64,000 nt of DNA from Rhizobium tropici CIAT 899 (GTDB lineage: Bacteria > Pseudomonadota > Alphaproteobacteria > Rhizobiales > Rhizobiaceae): the NCBI RefSeq assembly GCF_000330885.1, contig NC_020059.1, positions 3,443,501-3,507,500 of the forward strand. Direction: 5' to 3'. The position numbers were made by a program, and so were the translations under genes. The notes under the pieces were generated by a model. It worked only from the letters and a program-made list of their open reading frames with translations. It was not told the origin of the DNA and ran no database searches. This document shows positions 48,960 through 59,018 of this stretch, one piece after another; within the stretch, counting starts at the first letter, position 1, and each line of letters opens with the position of its first letter.

Positions 48960-49763
48960 TTAGAGATTGAAATGCGCAACGACCGGCACGTGGTCGGACG
49001 GGCGGTCCCAGCCGCGCGCCGCTTTCAGGATCTCGATGCGCTGCAGATGCGGGCCGAGATCGGAGGATGACCAGATATGGTCGAGACGGCGGCCGCGGTC
49101 AGCGGCCTCCCAATCCTTGGCGCGATAGCTCCACCACGTATAGAGCTTTTCGTTTTCCGGCACCTGCTGGCGCATCAGGTCGAGCCAGGCGCCGCGTTTC
49201 ATCACCTCGAGCAGGCCTTCGGTCTCCACCGGCGTATGGCTGACGATCTTCAAGAGCTGCTTGTGCGACCAGACGTCGTGCTCCAGCGGCGCGATATTGA
49301 GATCACCGACGAGGATGGCCGAGGTGTTCTGCTCCGCATTGGCATGCAGCTTCTTCATCTCCTCGATGAAATCGAGCTTGTGGCCGAATTTCGGATTGAT
49401 CGTGCGATCCGGTTCGTCGCCGCCGGCCGGCACATAGAAGTTATGCAGGCGAATGCGGCGGCCGCCGCGCTCGAAGATCGCCGAGATATGCCTGCTGTCG
49501 CCGACATTGCAATAATCCTGGCGATGATCCTCGGTCAGCGGGAAACGCGAGGCAATGGCGACGCCATGATAACCCTTCTGGCCATGGATGATGATGTGCT
49601 CATAGCCAAGCGCCCGAAGCGGCGCGTGGGGGAAAAGCTCGTTCGGAACCTTGGTTTCCTGCAGGCAGAGAATATCCGGCCTGGCCTGCATGACGAACTG
49701 CCCGACGATGGGCATGCGCAGCCGCACCGAATTGATATTCCAGGTCGCAATCGAAAATCCCAT
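48960..49763 (-). CDS. xthA: Exodeoxyribonuclease III
   Basis: 267 aa, AP endonuclease/3' exonuclease of base excision repair. Motifs: IATWNINSVRLR, LQETKVPNELF, YHGVAIASR, GDLNIAPLEHDV and the C-terminal RLDHIW ... SDHVPVVAHF. It is flanked on both sides by RIME-like repeats. Confidence 0.95.
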   Translation of the reverse strand: MGFSIATWNINSVRLRMPIVGQFVMQARPDILCLQETKVPNELFPHAPLRALGYEHIIIHGQKGYHGVAIASRFPLTEDHRQDYCNVGDSRHISAIFERGGRRIRLHNFYVPAGGDEPDRTINPKFGHKLDFIEEMKKLHANAEQNTSAILVGDLNIAPLEHDVWSHKQLLKIVSHTPVETEGLLEVMKRGAWLDLMRQQVPENEKLYTWWSYRAKDWEAADRGRRLDHIWSSSDLGPHLQRIEILKAARGWDRPSDHVPVVAHFNL

Positions 49764-49781
49764 GCCCGAACCTTTTCCCTA

Positions 49782-49890
49782 AAGCAATTCGAGGAAAAGT
49801 GCGCAGCGGTTTTCCGTCCGGAATTGCGTCAAAACAGACAGCCGGAGCGACTCGGCGATTCGATGAATCGCTGGTTCCCCCGGTCAGCCT
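49782..49890. repeat. RIME-like intergenic element, copy D
   Basis: First palindrome AAGCAATTC ... GGAATTGC (49784-49828) is near identical to copies B and C; the second half (GGAGCGACTCGGCGATTCG...) has diverged. Confidence 0.72.
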
Positions 49891-49964
49891 AAGGCTTTAG
49901 ACCGGCTGTGGCGGAAAGAAAAGCGCCATTCGTCGCTTACTATGGCTCGGGATGGAGACGACAC

Positions 49965-50633
49965 TCAGCGCGTATAATCGATGCGGAAAACGCTGTCGTC
50001 GAAGGCGACATTCGTCTTCACGTTGTTGATGATCACATCGGTCGTCTTGCCCTGCGGATCGATGACGGTCCATTGGCGCAAATCATAGGACTTCGAATCG
50101 AAGATCATCGTGATGGTGGAATCGCCGAAGACCGTGCGGTTGCCGAGCGTGATCTTGGTCAGATCCGGCTGCGAATCGACATTGCGCACCATGTCGGCGG
50201 AAAGGTCGATCTTGTTGGCGAGCAGCAGACTCAGCGGCGTCTTCGACAGCTGATACATGTTCCTCGTCTGCGTCTGGTCGTTGATGACCTGCACGTTGTT
50301 CCCATCGCAGATCACGCGCATGCGCGACGGCGGATCATAGTTGAAGCGCATCTTGCCGGGCCGCTGGATGAAGAAGGCGCCGCTCATCTGATCGCCGCGC
50401 GGACCGATCTGCAGAAAACCGCCCTTCATCGACTTGATGGACGAGAAGTGGTCGGCAATAGCCTGGGCGATGCCGGGATTGAGGGTAGCTGCGGCTGCCT
50501 GTGTCTGCGCCTGGGCCTGCGCGAAAGCCGAAACCGGCAGCGCGCCTGCCGCACCGACCGCAACCACGGCGCCAAGGAAATGCCGGCGGGTCAGGGAAAG
50601 TCGGCTGGACGGCTGCGCATCAAACTTTGTCAT
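49965..50633 (-). CDS. lolA: Outer-membrane lipoprotein carrier protein LolA-like
   Basis: 222 aa. LolA fold: SIKSMKGGFLQIGPRGDQMSGAFFIQRPGKMRFNYDPP (in parts) and QWTVIDPQGKTTDVIINN (in parts). The signal peptide carries a twin-arginine pattern, SLTRRHFLGAVVAVGAAG, before the ALPVSAFAQ cleavage region, unusual for LolA, which is normally Sec-exported. AAGGAG is 6 bases before the ATG at 50631-50633. It lies downstream of ftsK, 135 bases away. Confidence 0.9.
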   Translation of the reverse strand: MTKFDAQPSSRLSLTRRHFLGAVVAVGAAGALPVSAFAQAQAQTQAAAATLNPGIAQAIADHFSSIKSMKGGFLQIGPRGDQMSGAFFIQRPGKMRFNYDPPSRMRVICDGNNVQVINDQTQTRNMYQLSKTPLSLLLANKIDLSADMVRNVDSQPDLTKITLGNRTVFGDSTITMIFDSKSYDLRQWTVIDPQGKTTDVIINNVKTNVAFDDSVFRIDYTR

Positions 50634-50768
50634 CAAATTCTCCTTCATGCTTCGTCCATGGCGCGCAAAATCGGCGTCTTCATGGCGCAACGGCCCAGGG
50701 CCGGTAAGGGCTGCGATCAAATTTCTCTGAACATAGGCTGGATACGCAATACCGGAAGACGGATCGCC

Positions 50769-53441
50769 TCAGCGATCCAGAATGTCGGCTTCGGTCGGAA
50801 CGAGAATTTCGCGCTTGCCGGCATGGTTGGCCGGGCCGATCAGTCCCTCCTGCTCCATGCGCTCGATCAGCGACGCGGCACGATTGTAGCCGATGCCGAG
50901 ACGGCGCTGGATATAGGAGGTCGAGGCCTTGCCGTCACGCAGCACGATCGCAACCGCCTGATCATAGGGATCCTCCGAATCGGAAAGATTGGAGGTACCG
51001 ACCGGACCATGGCCGTCATCGTCCTCGTCGTCATCGGCGGTGATCGCATCGAGATATTGCGGCGCGCCCTGCGTCTTCAGATAAGCGACGATATCCTCCA
51101 CTTCGCCATCGGAGACGAAGGGGCCGTGCACGCGCTGGATGCGCCCGCCGCCGGCCATATAGAGCATGTCGCCCATGCCGAGGAGTTGTTCGGCCCCCTG
51201 CTCGCCGAGGATCGTGCGGCTGTCGATCTTCGAGGTCACCTGGAAGGAGATGCGGGTCGGGAAGTTCGCCTTGATCGTGCCGGTGATGACATCGACCGAG
51301 GGGCGCTGTGTTGCCATGATGACATGGATACCGGCCGCACGCGCCATCTGCGCCAGACGCTGCACGGCACCCTCGATATCCTTGCCGGCGACCATCATCA
51401 GGTCGGCCATTTCGTCGATGATGACGACGATATAGGGCATGGGCTTTAGGTCGAATTCTTCCGTCTCATAGATCGCCTCGCCGGTCTGCCGATCGAAGCC
51501 GGTCTGCACCGTGCGGCTGATCGCCTCGCCCTTGGCGACGGCCTGCTCGACCCGGCTGTTGAAGCCGTCGATGTTGCGCACGCCGATCTTCGACATCTTC
51601 TTGTAGCGCTCTTCCATCTCGCGGACGGTCCATTTGAGCGCGACGACGGCCTTCTTCGGATCGGTGACGACAGGCGAGAGCAGATGCGGAATGCCATCAT
51701 AGACGGAGAGTTCGAGCATCTTCGGATCGATCATGATCAGGCGGCATTGCTCGGGCGTCATGCGATAGAGCAGCGACAGGATCATCGTGTTGATCGCAAC
51801 GGATTTACCCGAACCGGTGGTGCCTGCCACGAGCAGATGCGGCATCTTGGCGAGATCGGCAATCACCGGCTCGCCGCCGATCGTCTTGCCGAGCGACATG
51901 GCAAGCTTCGCCTTGGAGGTCTCGAAATCGCGGCTGGCGATGAGCTCACGCAGATAGACCGTTTCGCGCGTCGAGTTTGGCAGCTCGATGCCGATCGCAT
52001 TGCGGCCGGGAACGACGGCGACGCGGGCGGCGATCGCGCTCATCGAACGGGCAATATCGTCGGCAAGGCCGATGACGCGGGACGACTTAATGCCTGGCGC
52101 CGGCTCCAGCTCATAGAGCGTGACGACCGGACCAGGGCGGACGTGAATGATTTCGCCCTTGACGCCGAAATCCTCCAGCACGCCTTCGAGCATGCGGGCA
52201 TTCTGCTCCAGCGCATCGGCAGAGAGCGTCGCATCGCGGGCGACGGCCTTCGGCTCGGCAAGCAAATGGACAGCGGGGAGTTGGAAGCCATAGGGACGGA
52301 TGAAGGAGGTCTGCGCTTCGCGCTCAGCTCGCGCGCCAGGCTTCGGGCGTGGCGCGGCTGGGGTGACGCGATGCCCGGCGGCGGCTCCCTTCGATGCAGC
52401 CGGAGCCAACGGCCAATCTTCATCCTCATCGTCAGGCAGGATATCGGCAGGACGCCGCGGATCGCGATCATAAAGGGAATCCTCGTCCTCATCCTCGTCA
52501 TCGCCGAGGCTGATCGAGGGCGCGGAAACGACGCGCCGGGCGGCGGGGCCATCCATGGACGGATCGAGACGGTCACCACGCACCATCGGCGCCTTGGCGC
52601 GCACGGGCTCGTTCAGCGTGCCGAATTCGTCATCATTGAAATCGTAAGGCGCGTCGAAGGCATGGTCGCGGCGCTTGCGTGGACCCATGCCGAACAGCCG
52701 GCGCAGGCGGGCCTGCGTGTTGTACCAGGCATGCATGACAGCGCCGAAGGCCATGAAATTGCCAAGGAAGCTGCCGCGGTCGTCATCCTCGTCCACGTCG
52801 CCCACCCGACGGGCGCGGCTGCGGGTTTCTTCGTAATCGTCCTCATCCTCCTCGTCTTCGACGAGATTTTCGCCGATGATACCGGAGGCAAAGAGCATGA
52901 GCCAAATGGCCGGGACGGCGAGAACCGAACCGATGATGATGGCGACGACACCGCTCGGATAGGTGCCGATGAAAAGGGCCGGGAGGCGTAGCAGAAGATC
53001 GCCGACGACACCGCCGATGCCGTTGGGGATCGGCCAGGTCGGCGGGGCGGGAAAGCAGGCGATCGAGCCGGCCGCGACGATGCAGCCGCCGAACCAGGCG
53101 CCGAGGCGGGAGGGTACCCGATGAAGCTTGCGATTGGTGATCAAAGCAAAGGCCCAGGCGACGACGGGCAGCATGGCCAGAACCGAAGTGAGGCCGAGCG
53201 ACTGCATCATGATGTCGGCGAAAGCGGCGCCGGGAAAGCCGAGCAGGTTGGTCGGCGCATTGGCAGTTGCGTAGGAGTAGCTGGGGTCCATGACGTTCCA
53301 GGTCGCCAGCGCCGCAACGGCGAGCGCCAGCAGGAACAATATTGCAAAGCCCGAAAGCCCCTTGATCTGACGCCAAACCACGCTCGAAAGCGATAAACGG
53401 TCGGGGCGACCGCTCAACGCCGCCGAATTGCTTCTGCCCAT
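50769..53441 (-). CDS. ftsK: DNA translocase FtsK
   Basis: 890 aa. Four membrane helices in the first ~200 residues, a charged linker rich in Asp/Glu (e.g. [11 protein letters not shown]), then motor domain with Walker [13 protein letters not shown] (~residue 537) and Walker [12 protein letters not shown], and the C-terminal gamma winged helix ([27 protein letters not shown] in parts) that reads KOPS. It pumps DNA at the septum and activates XerCD at dif. A CtrA-type box lies 89 bases upstream. Confidence 0.97.
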   Translation of the reverse strand: MGRSNSAALSGRPDRLSLSSVVWRQIKGLSGFAILFLLALAVAALATWNVMDPSYSYATANAPTNLLGFPGAAFADIMMQSLGLTSVLAMLPVVAWAFALITNRKLHRVPSRLGAWFGGCIVAAGSIACFPAPPTWPIPNGIGGVVGDLLLRLPALFIGTYPSGVVAIIIGSVLAVPAIWLMLFASGIIGENLVEDEEDEDDYEETRSRARRVGDVDEDDDRGSFLGNFMAFGAVMHAWYNTQARLRRLFGMGPRKRRDHAFDAPYDFNDDEFGTLNEPVRAKAPMVRGDRLDPSMDGPAARRVVSAPSISLGDDEDEDEDSLYDRDPRRPADILPDDEDEDWPLAPAASKGAAAGHRVTPAAPRPKPGARAEREAQTSFIRPYGFQLPAVHLLAEPKAVARDATLSADALEQNARMLEGVLEDFGVKGEIIHVRPGPVVTLYELEPAPGIKSSRVIGLADDIARSMSAIAARVAVVPGRNAIGIELPNSTRETVYLRELIASRDFETSKAKLAMSLGKTIGGEPVIADLAKMPHLLVAGTTGSGKSVAINTMILSLLYRMTPEQCRLIMIDPKMLELSVYDGIPHLLSPVVTDPKKAVVALKWTVREMEERYKKMSKIGVRNIDGFNSRVEQAVAKGEAISRTVQTGFDRQTGEAIYETEEFDLKPMPYIVVIIDEMADLMMVAGKDIEGAVQRLAQMARAAGIHVIMATQRPSVDVITGTIKANFPTRISFQVTSKIDSRTILGEQGAEQLLGMGDMLYMAGGGRIQRVHGPFVSDGEVEDIVAYLKTQGAPQYLDAITADDDEDDDGHGPVGTSNLSDSEDPYDQAVAIVLRDGKASTSYIQRRLGIGYNRAASLIERMEQEGLIGPANHAGKREILVPTEADILDR

Positions 53442-53529
53442 GATATCAAGCCCCGTTCCAGTCCAAAGCGCAAGCGAATCGGTCTATGCCCACTCGCCGG
53501 CAGGTTAGCCATACCTAATCAGAGGAGGG

Positions 53530-53545
53530 TTAATGGCATGTTAAC
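53530..53545. promoter_or_regulatory. CtrA-type binding box upstream of ftsK
   Basis: TTAA (53530-53533), 7 bases, TTAAC (53541-53545): an exact match to the alphaproteobacterial CtrA consensus TTAA-N7-TTAAC, inside a larger inverted repeat GGTTAA/TTAACC. It is about 90 bases before the ftsK start. Confidence 0.55.
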
Positions 53546-53600
53546 CATGCATGCCGAGCCGGGAGATTACGGGGCTTTCGCAGGTGGATGTGATCGCACC

Positions 53601-53631
53601 AAAGAAAAGGGCCCGAACCGAGGTCCGGGCC
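53601..53631 (-). terminator. Intrinsic terminator of amtB
   Basis: On the minus strand GGCCCG, 10-base loop, CGGGCC, followed by CTTTTCTTT. It lies about 85 bases past the amtB stop. Confidence 0.75.
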
Positions 53632-53715
53632 AAGTGCGGCCTATTTACGATGAAACAGGACGCGACGGGATGTTCAGCGAAACCGGAAACTTTGCTCCGG
53701 TTTCGCAAGCTCCGA

Positions 53716-55083
53716 TCAGGAATTGTGGTAGGCGGCTTCGCCGTGCGAGGCGAGGTCGAGACCTTCGCGCTCGGCTTCCGGAGCGACGCGCAGACCGATG
53801 ATGACATCGACGACCTTGTAGAGGATCGCCGAGCCGATGCCGCACCACAGGATTGTCGTGACGACGGCGGTCAGCTGGACGACGACCTGGCTGCTCATGG
53901 TGACGCCTTCGGCATAGCCGACGCCGCCGAGCGAGGCGCTGGCGAAGATACCGGTTGCGATGGCGCCGAAGATGCCGCCGACGCAGTGCACGCCGAAGAC
54001 GTCAGCCGTATCGTCATAGCCGAACTTGTTCTTCACGACCGAGACGAAGAAGTAGCAGAGCGGCGAGACGATAAGGCCCATGACGATCGCGCCCATCGGA
54101 CCGGCGATGCCGGCTGCAGGCGTGATGGCGACGAGGCCGGCAACCATGCCCGAAGCGCCGCCGAGCATGGAGGCCTTGCCGCGGGTGAAGGTTTCGACCA
54201 GCGACCAGGAGATGATGGCGGCCGCGGTTGCGATGAAGGTGTTGACGGTTGCGAGCATTGCGCCGCCGGATGCTTCAAGGTTGGAGCCGGCATTGAAGCC
54301 GAACCAGCCGACCCAGAGCATGGATGCGCCGACCATGGTCAGCGTCATGGAATGCGGGGCCATCATGTCCTTGCCGAAGCCGACGCGCTTGCCGACGAGG
54401 ATGGCGCCGACGATGCCCGCGATACCGGCATTGATGTGAACGACGGTGCCGCCTGCGAAGTCGAGCGCGCCCATCTTGAAGAGCATGCCGTTGGAATCCC
54501 ACACCATGTGAGCGATCGGGAAGTAGACGAAGGTCGCCCACAGCGCGCAGAAGAGCACGGCCGCGCCGAACTTGATGCGCTCGGCGAAGGCACCGATGAT
54601 CAGGGCCGGCGTGATGGCGGCAAAGGTCATCTGGAACAGCATGAAGATGAACTCAGGAATGACGACGCCCTTGGAGAAGGTTGCAGCCGTCGTCGAGGTC
54701 GAAACGCCCGACAGGAACATCTTGGCCGTGCCGCCCCAATAGGGGCTGGTGCCGCCACCGAAGGCGAAGGAATAGCCGTAGAGAACCCAGATGATCATCA
54801 CGACGGCGCCGATCATCGTGCACTGCATCAGGACCGAGAGCATGTTCTTGGCGCGGACAAGACCGCCATAGAACAGCGCAAGGCCCGGAACGAGCATGAA
54901 GAGCACGAGAATGGTGGAGATGAACATGAAGGCGGTGTCGCCCTTGTCCGGAACCGGAGTGGCGGCGGTCGCAGCCGCAGCAGCCGGGGCGGCCTCCTGC
55001 GCAAAGGCGATCGCCGGCGCAAGCAAGGCCGCAGAAAGCGCGCCCACCCGTGTCAGGGCGGAGGAAAGCTTGGAAAATGACAT
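53716..55083 (-). CDS. amtB: Ammonium transporter
   Basis: 455 aa: signal peptide-like helix (MSFSKLSSALTRVGALSAALLAP), an Ala/Pro linker, then eleven membrane helices. Family motifs: DTAFMFISTILVLFMLVPGLALFYGGL (in parts), DFAGGTVVHINAGIAGIVGA (in parts, with the first pore histidine) and DVFGVHCVGGIFGAI (second). Conducts NH3/NH4+ and is blocked by GlnK. It is 27 bases after glnK, in one operon, likely nitrogen-regulated through the sigma-54-like promoter. Confidence 0.96.
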   Translation of the reverse strand: MSFSKLSSALTRVGALSAALLAPAIAFAQEAAPAAAAATAATPVPDKGDTAFMFISTILVLFMLVPGLALFYGGLVRAKNMLSVLMQCTMIGAVVMIIWVLYGYSFAFGGGTSPYWGGTAKMFLSGVSTSTTAATFSKGVVIPEFIFMLFQMTFAAITPALIIGAFAERIKFGAAVLFCALWATFVYFPIAHMVWDSNGMLFKMGALDFAGGTVVHINAGIAGIVGAILVGKRVGFGKDMMAPHSMTLTMVGASMLWVGWFGFNAGSNLEASGGAMLATVNTFIATAAAIISWSLVETFTRGKASMLGGASGMVAGLVAITPAAGIAGPMGAIVMGLIVSPLCYFFVSVVKNKFGYDDTADVFGVHCVGGIFGAIATGIFASASLGGVGYAEGVTMSSQVVVQLTAVVTTILWCGIGSAILYKVVDVIIGLRVAPEAEREGLDLASHGEAAYHNS

Positions 55084-55110
55084 GCAAATAACTCCCTGGT
55101 CCGCCGTGTC

Positions 55111-55467
<357 letters not shown>

Positions 55468-55535
55468 TTAGCCTCGGCGCGGAGCCGACTCTCCTTGCCG
55501 CCGACGAGTGTTTCTGCAGCGACTGGCCATACACA

Positions 55536-55551
55536 TTCAAAGGGCGTGCCA
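55536..55551 (-). promoter_or_regulatory. Sigma-54-like promoter for glnK-amtB
   Basis: On the minus strand TGGCACG-CCCT-TTGAA; consensus TGGCACG-N4-TTGCA. The GG and the GA (for GC) lie 10 bases apart as required. It is about 90 bases before glnK. Confidence 0.75.
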
Positions 55552-55647
55552 GATTCGTGACACATTTATAACGTATTGAAATAAAACAGATTTATTGAGC
55601 AGAACCAATAAAGCGGCATTTCTCGCCAAAAGAGCAGCACAAATAAC

Positions 55648-55669
55648 GTGCAATTTTATAAAATTGCAC
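55648..55669. promoter_or_regulatory. 22-bp perfect palindrome between tesB and glnK
   Basis: GTGCAATTTTA joined to TAAAATTGCAC. It lies 5 bases past the tesB stop and about 110 bases upstream of the sigma-54-like promoter. It has TGCA half-sites like NtrC boxes but 3 bases wider. It could also be the tesB terminator, although no clean U-run follows. Confidence 0.5.
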
Positions 55670-55674
55670 TTTAT

Positions 55675-56559
55675 TTAATCATTTGCCTTTTTACGAATCA
55701 GGCCTTCCTGCGCTACCGACGCAATCAGGATACCGGATCGCGTAAACAGGCTGCCGCGCGTAAATCCGCGCGCACCGGAGGCGCTGGGGCTTTCCTGGCT
55801 GTAGAGCAGCCAGTCGTCGAGCTTGAACGGTCGATGGAACCACATGGCGTGGTCGAGGCTCGCTACCTGGACGGTCGGGTCCAGGACCGATGTCCCATGC
55901 GCATTCAGGGAAACATCGAGCAGCGTCATGTCGGAGAGATAGGCGAGCACCGCATTCTGGTAGAGCCGGTCATCCGGCACCGGTCCCGTCACCCGAACCC
56001 AGATATTCTGCCGCTGGCTCGGCTGTGCGCGGGAGAAATAGCTCTCGATCGACACCGGCCTGATTTCGATCGCCCGCTTGCGCTCCCAGTAGCGGCGAAC
56101 ATTCTCCGGCGCATGGGCGAGGTAGCGTTGTTTGACCTGCTCCTCGTCCATCAATTCCTCCGGCATCGGCACATCGGGCATATCGCCCTGATGATCGAAG
56201 CCGGGTTCGTCGACCTGGAAGGATGCGGTCAGCGCGAAGATCGCCTTGCCATGCTGGATGGCCAGCACACGCCGCGTATTGAAGCTGGAGCCGTCACGCA
56301 GGCGGTCGACCTGATAGAGGATGGGCACCGAAGGATCGCCCGGCAGCATGAAATAGGCGTGCAGCGAATGCGCGAAGCGATCGCCAGTCACCGTTCTCTG
56401 CGCCGCCATCAGCGCCTGGCCGATGACCTGCCCGCCGAAGACGCGCTGCCAGCCGACCTGCGGGCTGTTGCCGCGAAACAGGTTCATCTCGATCGTTTCG
56501 AGATCGAGCGTCGCCAGCACGGTTTCCATCGGGGTGAGCCTCTCGGCCTCTCGCGACAT
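55675..56559 (-). CDS. tesB: Acyl-CoA thioesterase II
   Basis: 294 aa with two hotdog domains. LETIEMNLFRGNSPQVGWQRVFGGQVIGQAL (in parts), AHSLHAYFMLPGDPSVPI, SLDHAMWFHRPFKLDDWLLYSQESPSASGARGF (in parts) with the catalytic Asp. Hydrolyses medium/long acyl-CoA. I start at MSREAERLTP (56557-56559), 84 bases from the divergent ubiH-type gene. Confidence 0.94.
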   Translation of the reverse strand: MSREAERLTPMETVLATLDLETIEMNLFRGNSPQVGWQRVFGGQVIGQALMAAQRTVTGDRFAHSLHAYFMLPGDPSVPILYQVDRLRDGSSFNTRRVLAIQHGKAIFALTASFQVDEPGFDHQGDMPDVPMPEELMDEEQVKQRYLAHAPENVRRYWERKRAIEIRPVSIESYFSRAQPSQRQNIWVRVTGPVPDDRLYQNAVLAYLSDMTLLDVSLNAHGTSVLDPTVQVASLDHAMWFHRPFKLDDWLLYSQESPSASGARGFTRGSLFTRSGILIASVAQEGLIRKKAND

Positions 56560-56642
56560 TTTGCTTGAACTCCCATGGTAGGAACCGTGAACAGGATGCT
56601 CTATATAGAGCAGGACGTGACAGTAAGACACAGGGAAGCGCT

Positions 56643-57857
56643 ATGTTGGACATGCTGGTAGTGGGTGGCGGATATGTGGGTCTTGCCGCAGCAGTCGCAG
56701 TCAAGCAGGCCGCACCTCACCTCGACGTCATGATCGTGGAAGCCGCTCCCGAAACCGCCTGGAAGAAGGACATGCGGGCTTCGGCGATCATCGCTGCCGC
56801 CTCGAAGATGCTCGATGTTCTCGGTGTCTGGAACGAAATCGCGCCTGAGGCCGAACCGATCACCCGCATGATCGTCACCGATTCGCGCACCGGCGACCCC
56901 GTCCGCCCGGTCTTCCTCACTTTCGACGGCGAAGTCGCCGAGGGCCAGCCTTTCGCCCACATGGTTTCGAATATGACCATGGTCGGGGCGCTTCGCGGCG
57001 CCTGCGAACGCTTGGGCATCCCGATCAAGCATGGCCTCAGCGCCACGGATTTCGTCACCGACGACAACAAGACCACCCTCACCCTTTCGGATGGCAGCAC
57101 CCTGGAAACGCGGCTTCTGGTCGCTTGCGACGGCGTTCGTTCGAAGCTGCGCGACATGGCCGGTATCAAGACCGTCAATTGGGATTACGGCCAGTCCGGC
57201 ATCGTCGTCACCGTCGAGCATGAGCGCCCGCATGGCGGCTGCGCCGAGGAGCATTTCCTGCCCTCCGGTCCCTTCGCCATCCTGCCCTTGAAAAACAACC
57301 GCTCCTCGCTCGTCTGGACGGAACGCACCCCCGACGCCGAACGGCTTGTGGCTTCCGACGATCTCTTGTTCGAAGCGGAGCTGGAACGCCGCTTCGGCCA
57401 CAAGCTCGGCGCACTCACTACTGTCGGAGAACGCCGCGCCTTCCCGCTCGGCCTCACGCTTGCCCGCGACTTCGTCGCGCCGCGCTTTGCGCTGGCCGGC
57501 GATGCCGCGCATGGCATCCATCCGATCTCCGGCCAGGGCCTCAATCTCGGCTTCAAGGATGTGGCGGCCCTTGCCGAAACCATCGTCGAGGCCGACCGCC
57601 TCGGCCTCGACATCGGCTCGATCAACACCCTCGAACGCTACCAGACCTGGCGCCGCTTCGACACTTTCCGCATGGGGGTGACGACCGACGTGCTGAACCG
57701 GCTCTTCTCCAATGACAACACACCGCTGCGCATCGCCCGCGACTTCGGGCTGGGGATCGTCGACCGCCTGCCCAGCCTCAAATCCTTCTTCATCGGCCAG
57801 GCCGCCGGAACGACCGCCAAGGATAATCCGCGGCTGCTGGCTGGTGAGGCGATTTGA
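56643..57857 (+). CDS. UbiH/UbiF/COQ6-type FAD-dependent hydroxylase
   Basis: 404 aa flavoprotein monooxygenase: FAD motif VVGGGYVGLAAAVAVKQ (residues 6-22), DG motif ACDGVRSKLRD (~residue 162), and GDAAHGIHPISGQGLNLGFKD (in parts, ~285). It hydroxylates the ubiquinone ring; which position is not clear, as rhizobia often use a single multi-step hydroxylase (UbiL/UbiM types). The start chosen MLDMLVVGGG is the family N-terminus. Confidence 0.9.
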   Translation: MLDMLVVGGGYVGLAAAVAVKQAAPHLDVMIVEAAPETAWKKDMRASAIIAAASKMLDVLGVWNEIAPEAEPITRMIVTDSRTGDPVRPVFLTFDGEVAEGQPFAHMVSNMTMVGALRGACERLGIPIKHGLSATDFVTDDNKTTLTLSDGSTLETRLLVACDGVRSKLRDMAGIKTVNWDYGQSGIVVTVEHERPHGGCAEEHFLPSGPFAILPLKNNRSSLVWTERTPDAERLVASDDLLFEAELERRFGHKLGALTTVGERRAFPLGLTLARDFVAPRFALAGDAAHGIHPISGQGLNLGFKDVAALAETIVEADRLGLDIGSINTLERYQTWRRFDTFRMGVTTDVLNRLFSNDNTPLRIARDFGLGIVDRLPSLKSFFIGQAAGTTAKDNPRLLAGEAI

Positions 57858-57898
57858 AGGATCGAGATCGAATCGCCAATCTCTAAAGCGGAAACCCT

Positions 57899-58777
57899 CT
57901 ATTCGAGGTTTTGCATCTCGGCATCCATCCAGTTGCAGAATTGCCGGACCGCTCTCGATTCCAAACGGCGCTGATAGCGATACGTGCCGGTTTCGACTGG
58001 TTCATAGCCCGGCAGGCTTACCAGCGCACCCGATTTCATTTCCCGGCCCGTGAGGATGGTCGGTGCGAGTAGCACTCCAAGACCGGCGACGCAGGCATGA
58101 AGCGCGGCATCGTCCGTGTCGAAGGCATGGCCGAAGGAAAGGTCTGCCGGCGAAAGATGGAACGCCTCGCACCAGAGCTGCCAATCCCAGTTGCCCACAC
58201 AGCATTGCAAAGCCGGCAGACGCGGAACGGCAATCTCCTGACGATTGGCGTCTTTTGCCTGCAAGCCCGGAGAAACGACCGGACGGCGCAGATCGCGCGC
58301 AAGGAATTCCCATCCTTCGGCCGCCTCCCCGATCCTGAAATGACGGATACTGACATCTGAATGCGGCACGATTGAAAAACTCCGCGCAGAACTCGTTTCT
58401 ACCCGAACGCGCACCTGCGGGCAGAGGGCGCGAAAGCGATCCAACGACGGGATGAGCCAGCGCAGCGCAAGCGATGTCGTTGCGTGGACGCTGATTTCGT
58501 TTTCGTCGCGATAAAGAGCTTCGGCCGAACGCTCGATGAGCCCGATCGCCGGCCCCACCTCCTGATAAAACCGCCGCCCCACTTCGGTGAGGGAGACGGT
58601 GTTGTTTCCCCGACGGAAGAAGCTCACCCCAAGCTCGTCTTCAAGCTTTTTGAGCTGGTGGCTTATCGCACCGGAAGTTACGCCAAGCTCATTGCCGGCG
58701 GCCGTCAGACTTCCCGTGCGTGCCACGATGGCAAACACCCTGATGGCGTTGAGCGAGATGCGGTGCCGATCCTGCAT
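57899..58777 (-). CDS. LysR family regulator, GcvA-like
   Basis: 292 aa. HTH LTAAGNELGVTSGAISHQLKKLEDELGVSFFRR (in parts, residues ~24-56), effector domain from ~90. It resembles the GcvA/AmpR branch. Divergent from an MFS transporter with a clear operator between. Confidence 0.93.
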   Translation of the reverse strand: MQDRHRISLNAIRVFAIVARTGSLTAAGNELGVTSGAISHQLKKLEDELGVSFFRRGNNTVSLTEVGRRFYQEVGPAIGLIERSAEALYRDENEISVHATTSLALRWLIPSLDRFRALCPQVRVRVETSSARSFSIVPHSDVSIRHFRIGEAAEGWEFLARDLRRPVVSPGLQAKDANRQEIAVPRLPALQCCVGNWDWQLWCEAFHLSPADLSFGHAFDTDDAALHACVAGLGVLLAPTILTGREMKSGALVSLPGYEPVETGTYRYQRRLESRAVRQFCNWMDAEMQNLE

Positions 58778-58795
58778 GAATTTTCCTCAAGCTCC

Positions 58796-58816
58796 CCTCA
58801 AATTCCTCGTTTGAGG
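58796..58816. promoter_or_regulatory. LysR-type box between 57899 and 59019 genes
   Basis: CCTCAAA (58796-58802), 7-base spacer, TTTGAGG (58810-58816), a T-N11-A palindrome. It lies 19 bases before the LysR start. Confidence 0.65.
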
Positions 58817-59018
58817 ATAATGCGAAAATCGAGCACAAATAGAGATGAAATCACACCGGAAATTCACGCTTTAAGCCCCACCCAATATCACAACGGACTC
58901 GGAACCACAGCAAGTGCAGCCACTCAGCCAGCATTAATTTCTTTTCGCCATCGCGGACGGAAATGCCGACGTTCCTCATTCCATAAAAAGTAAAGCTAGT
59001 CGCGTCCAAAGGTCCTTG

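Noticed and set aside
53551..55080. Long antisense frame over amtB
   Set aside because: Charged, repetitive, no motif, and lies opposite a complete ammonium transporter.
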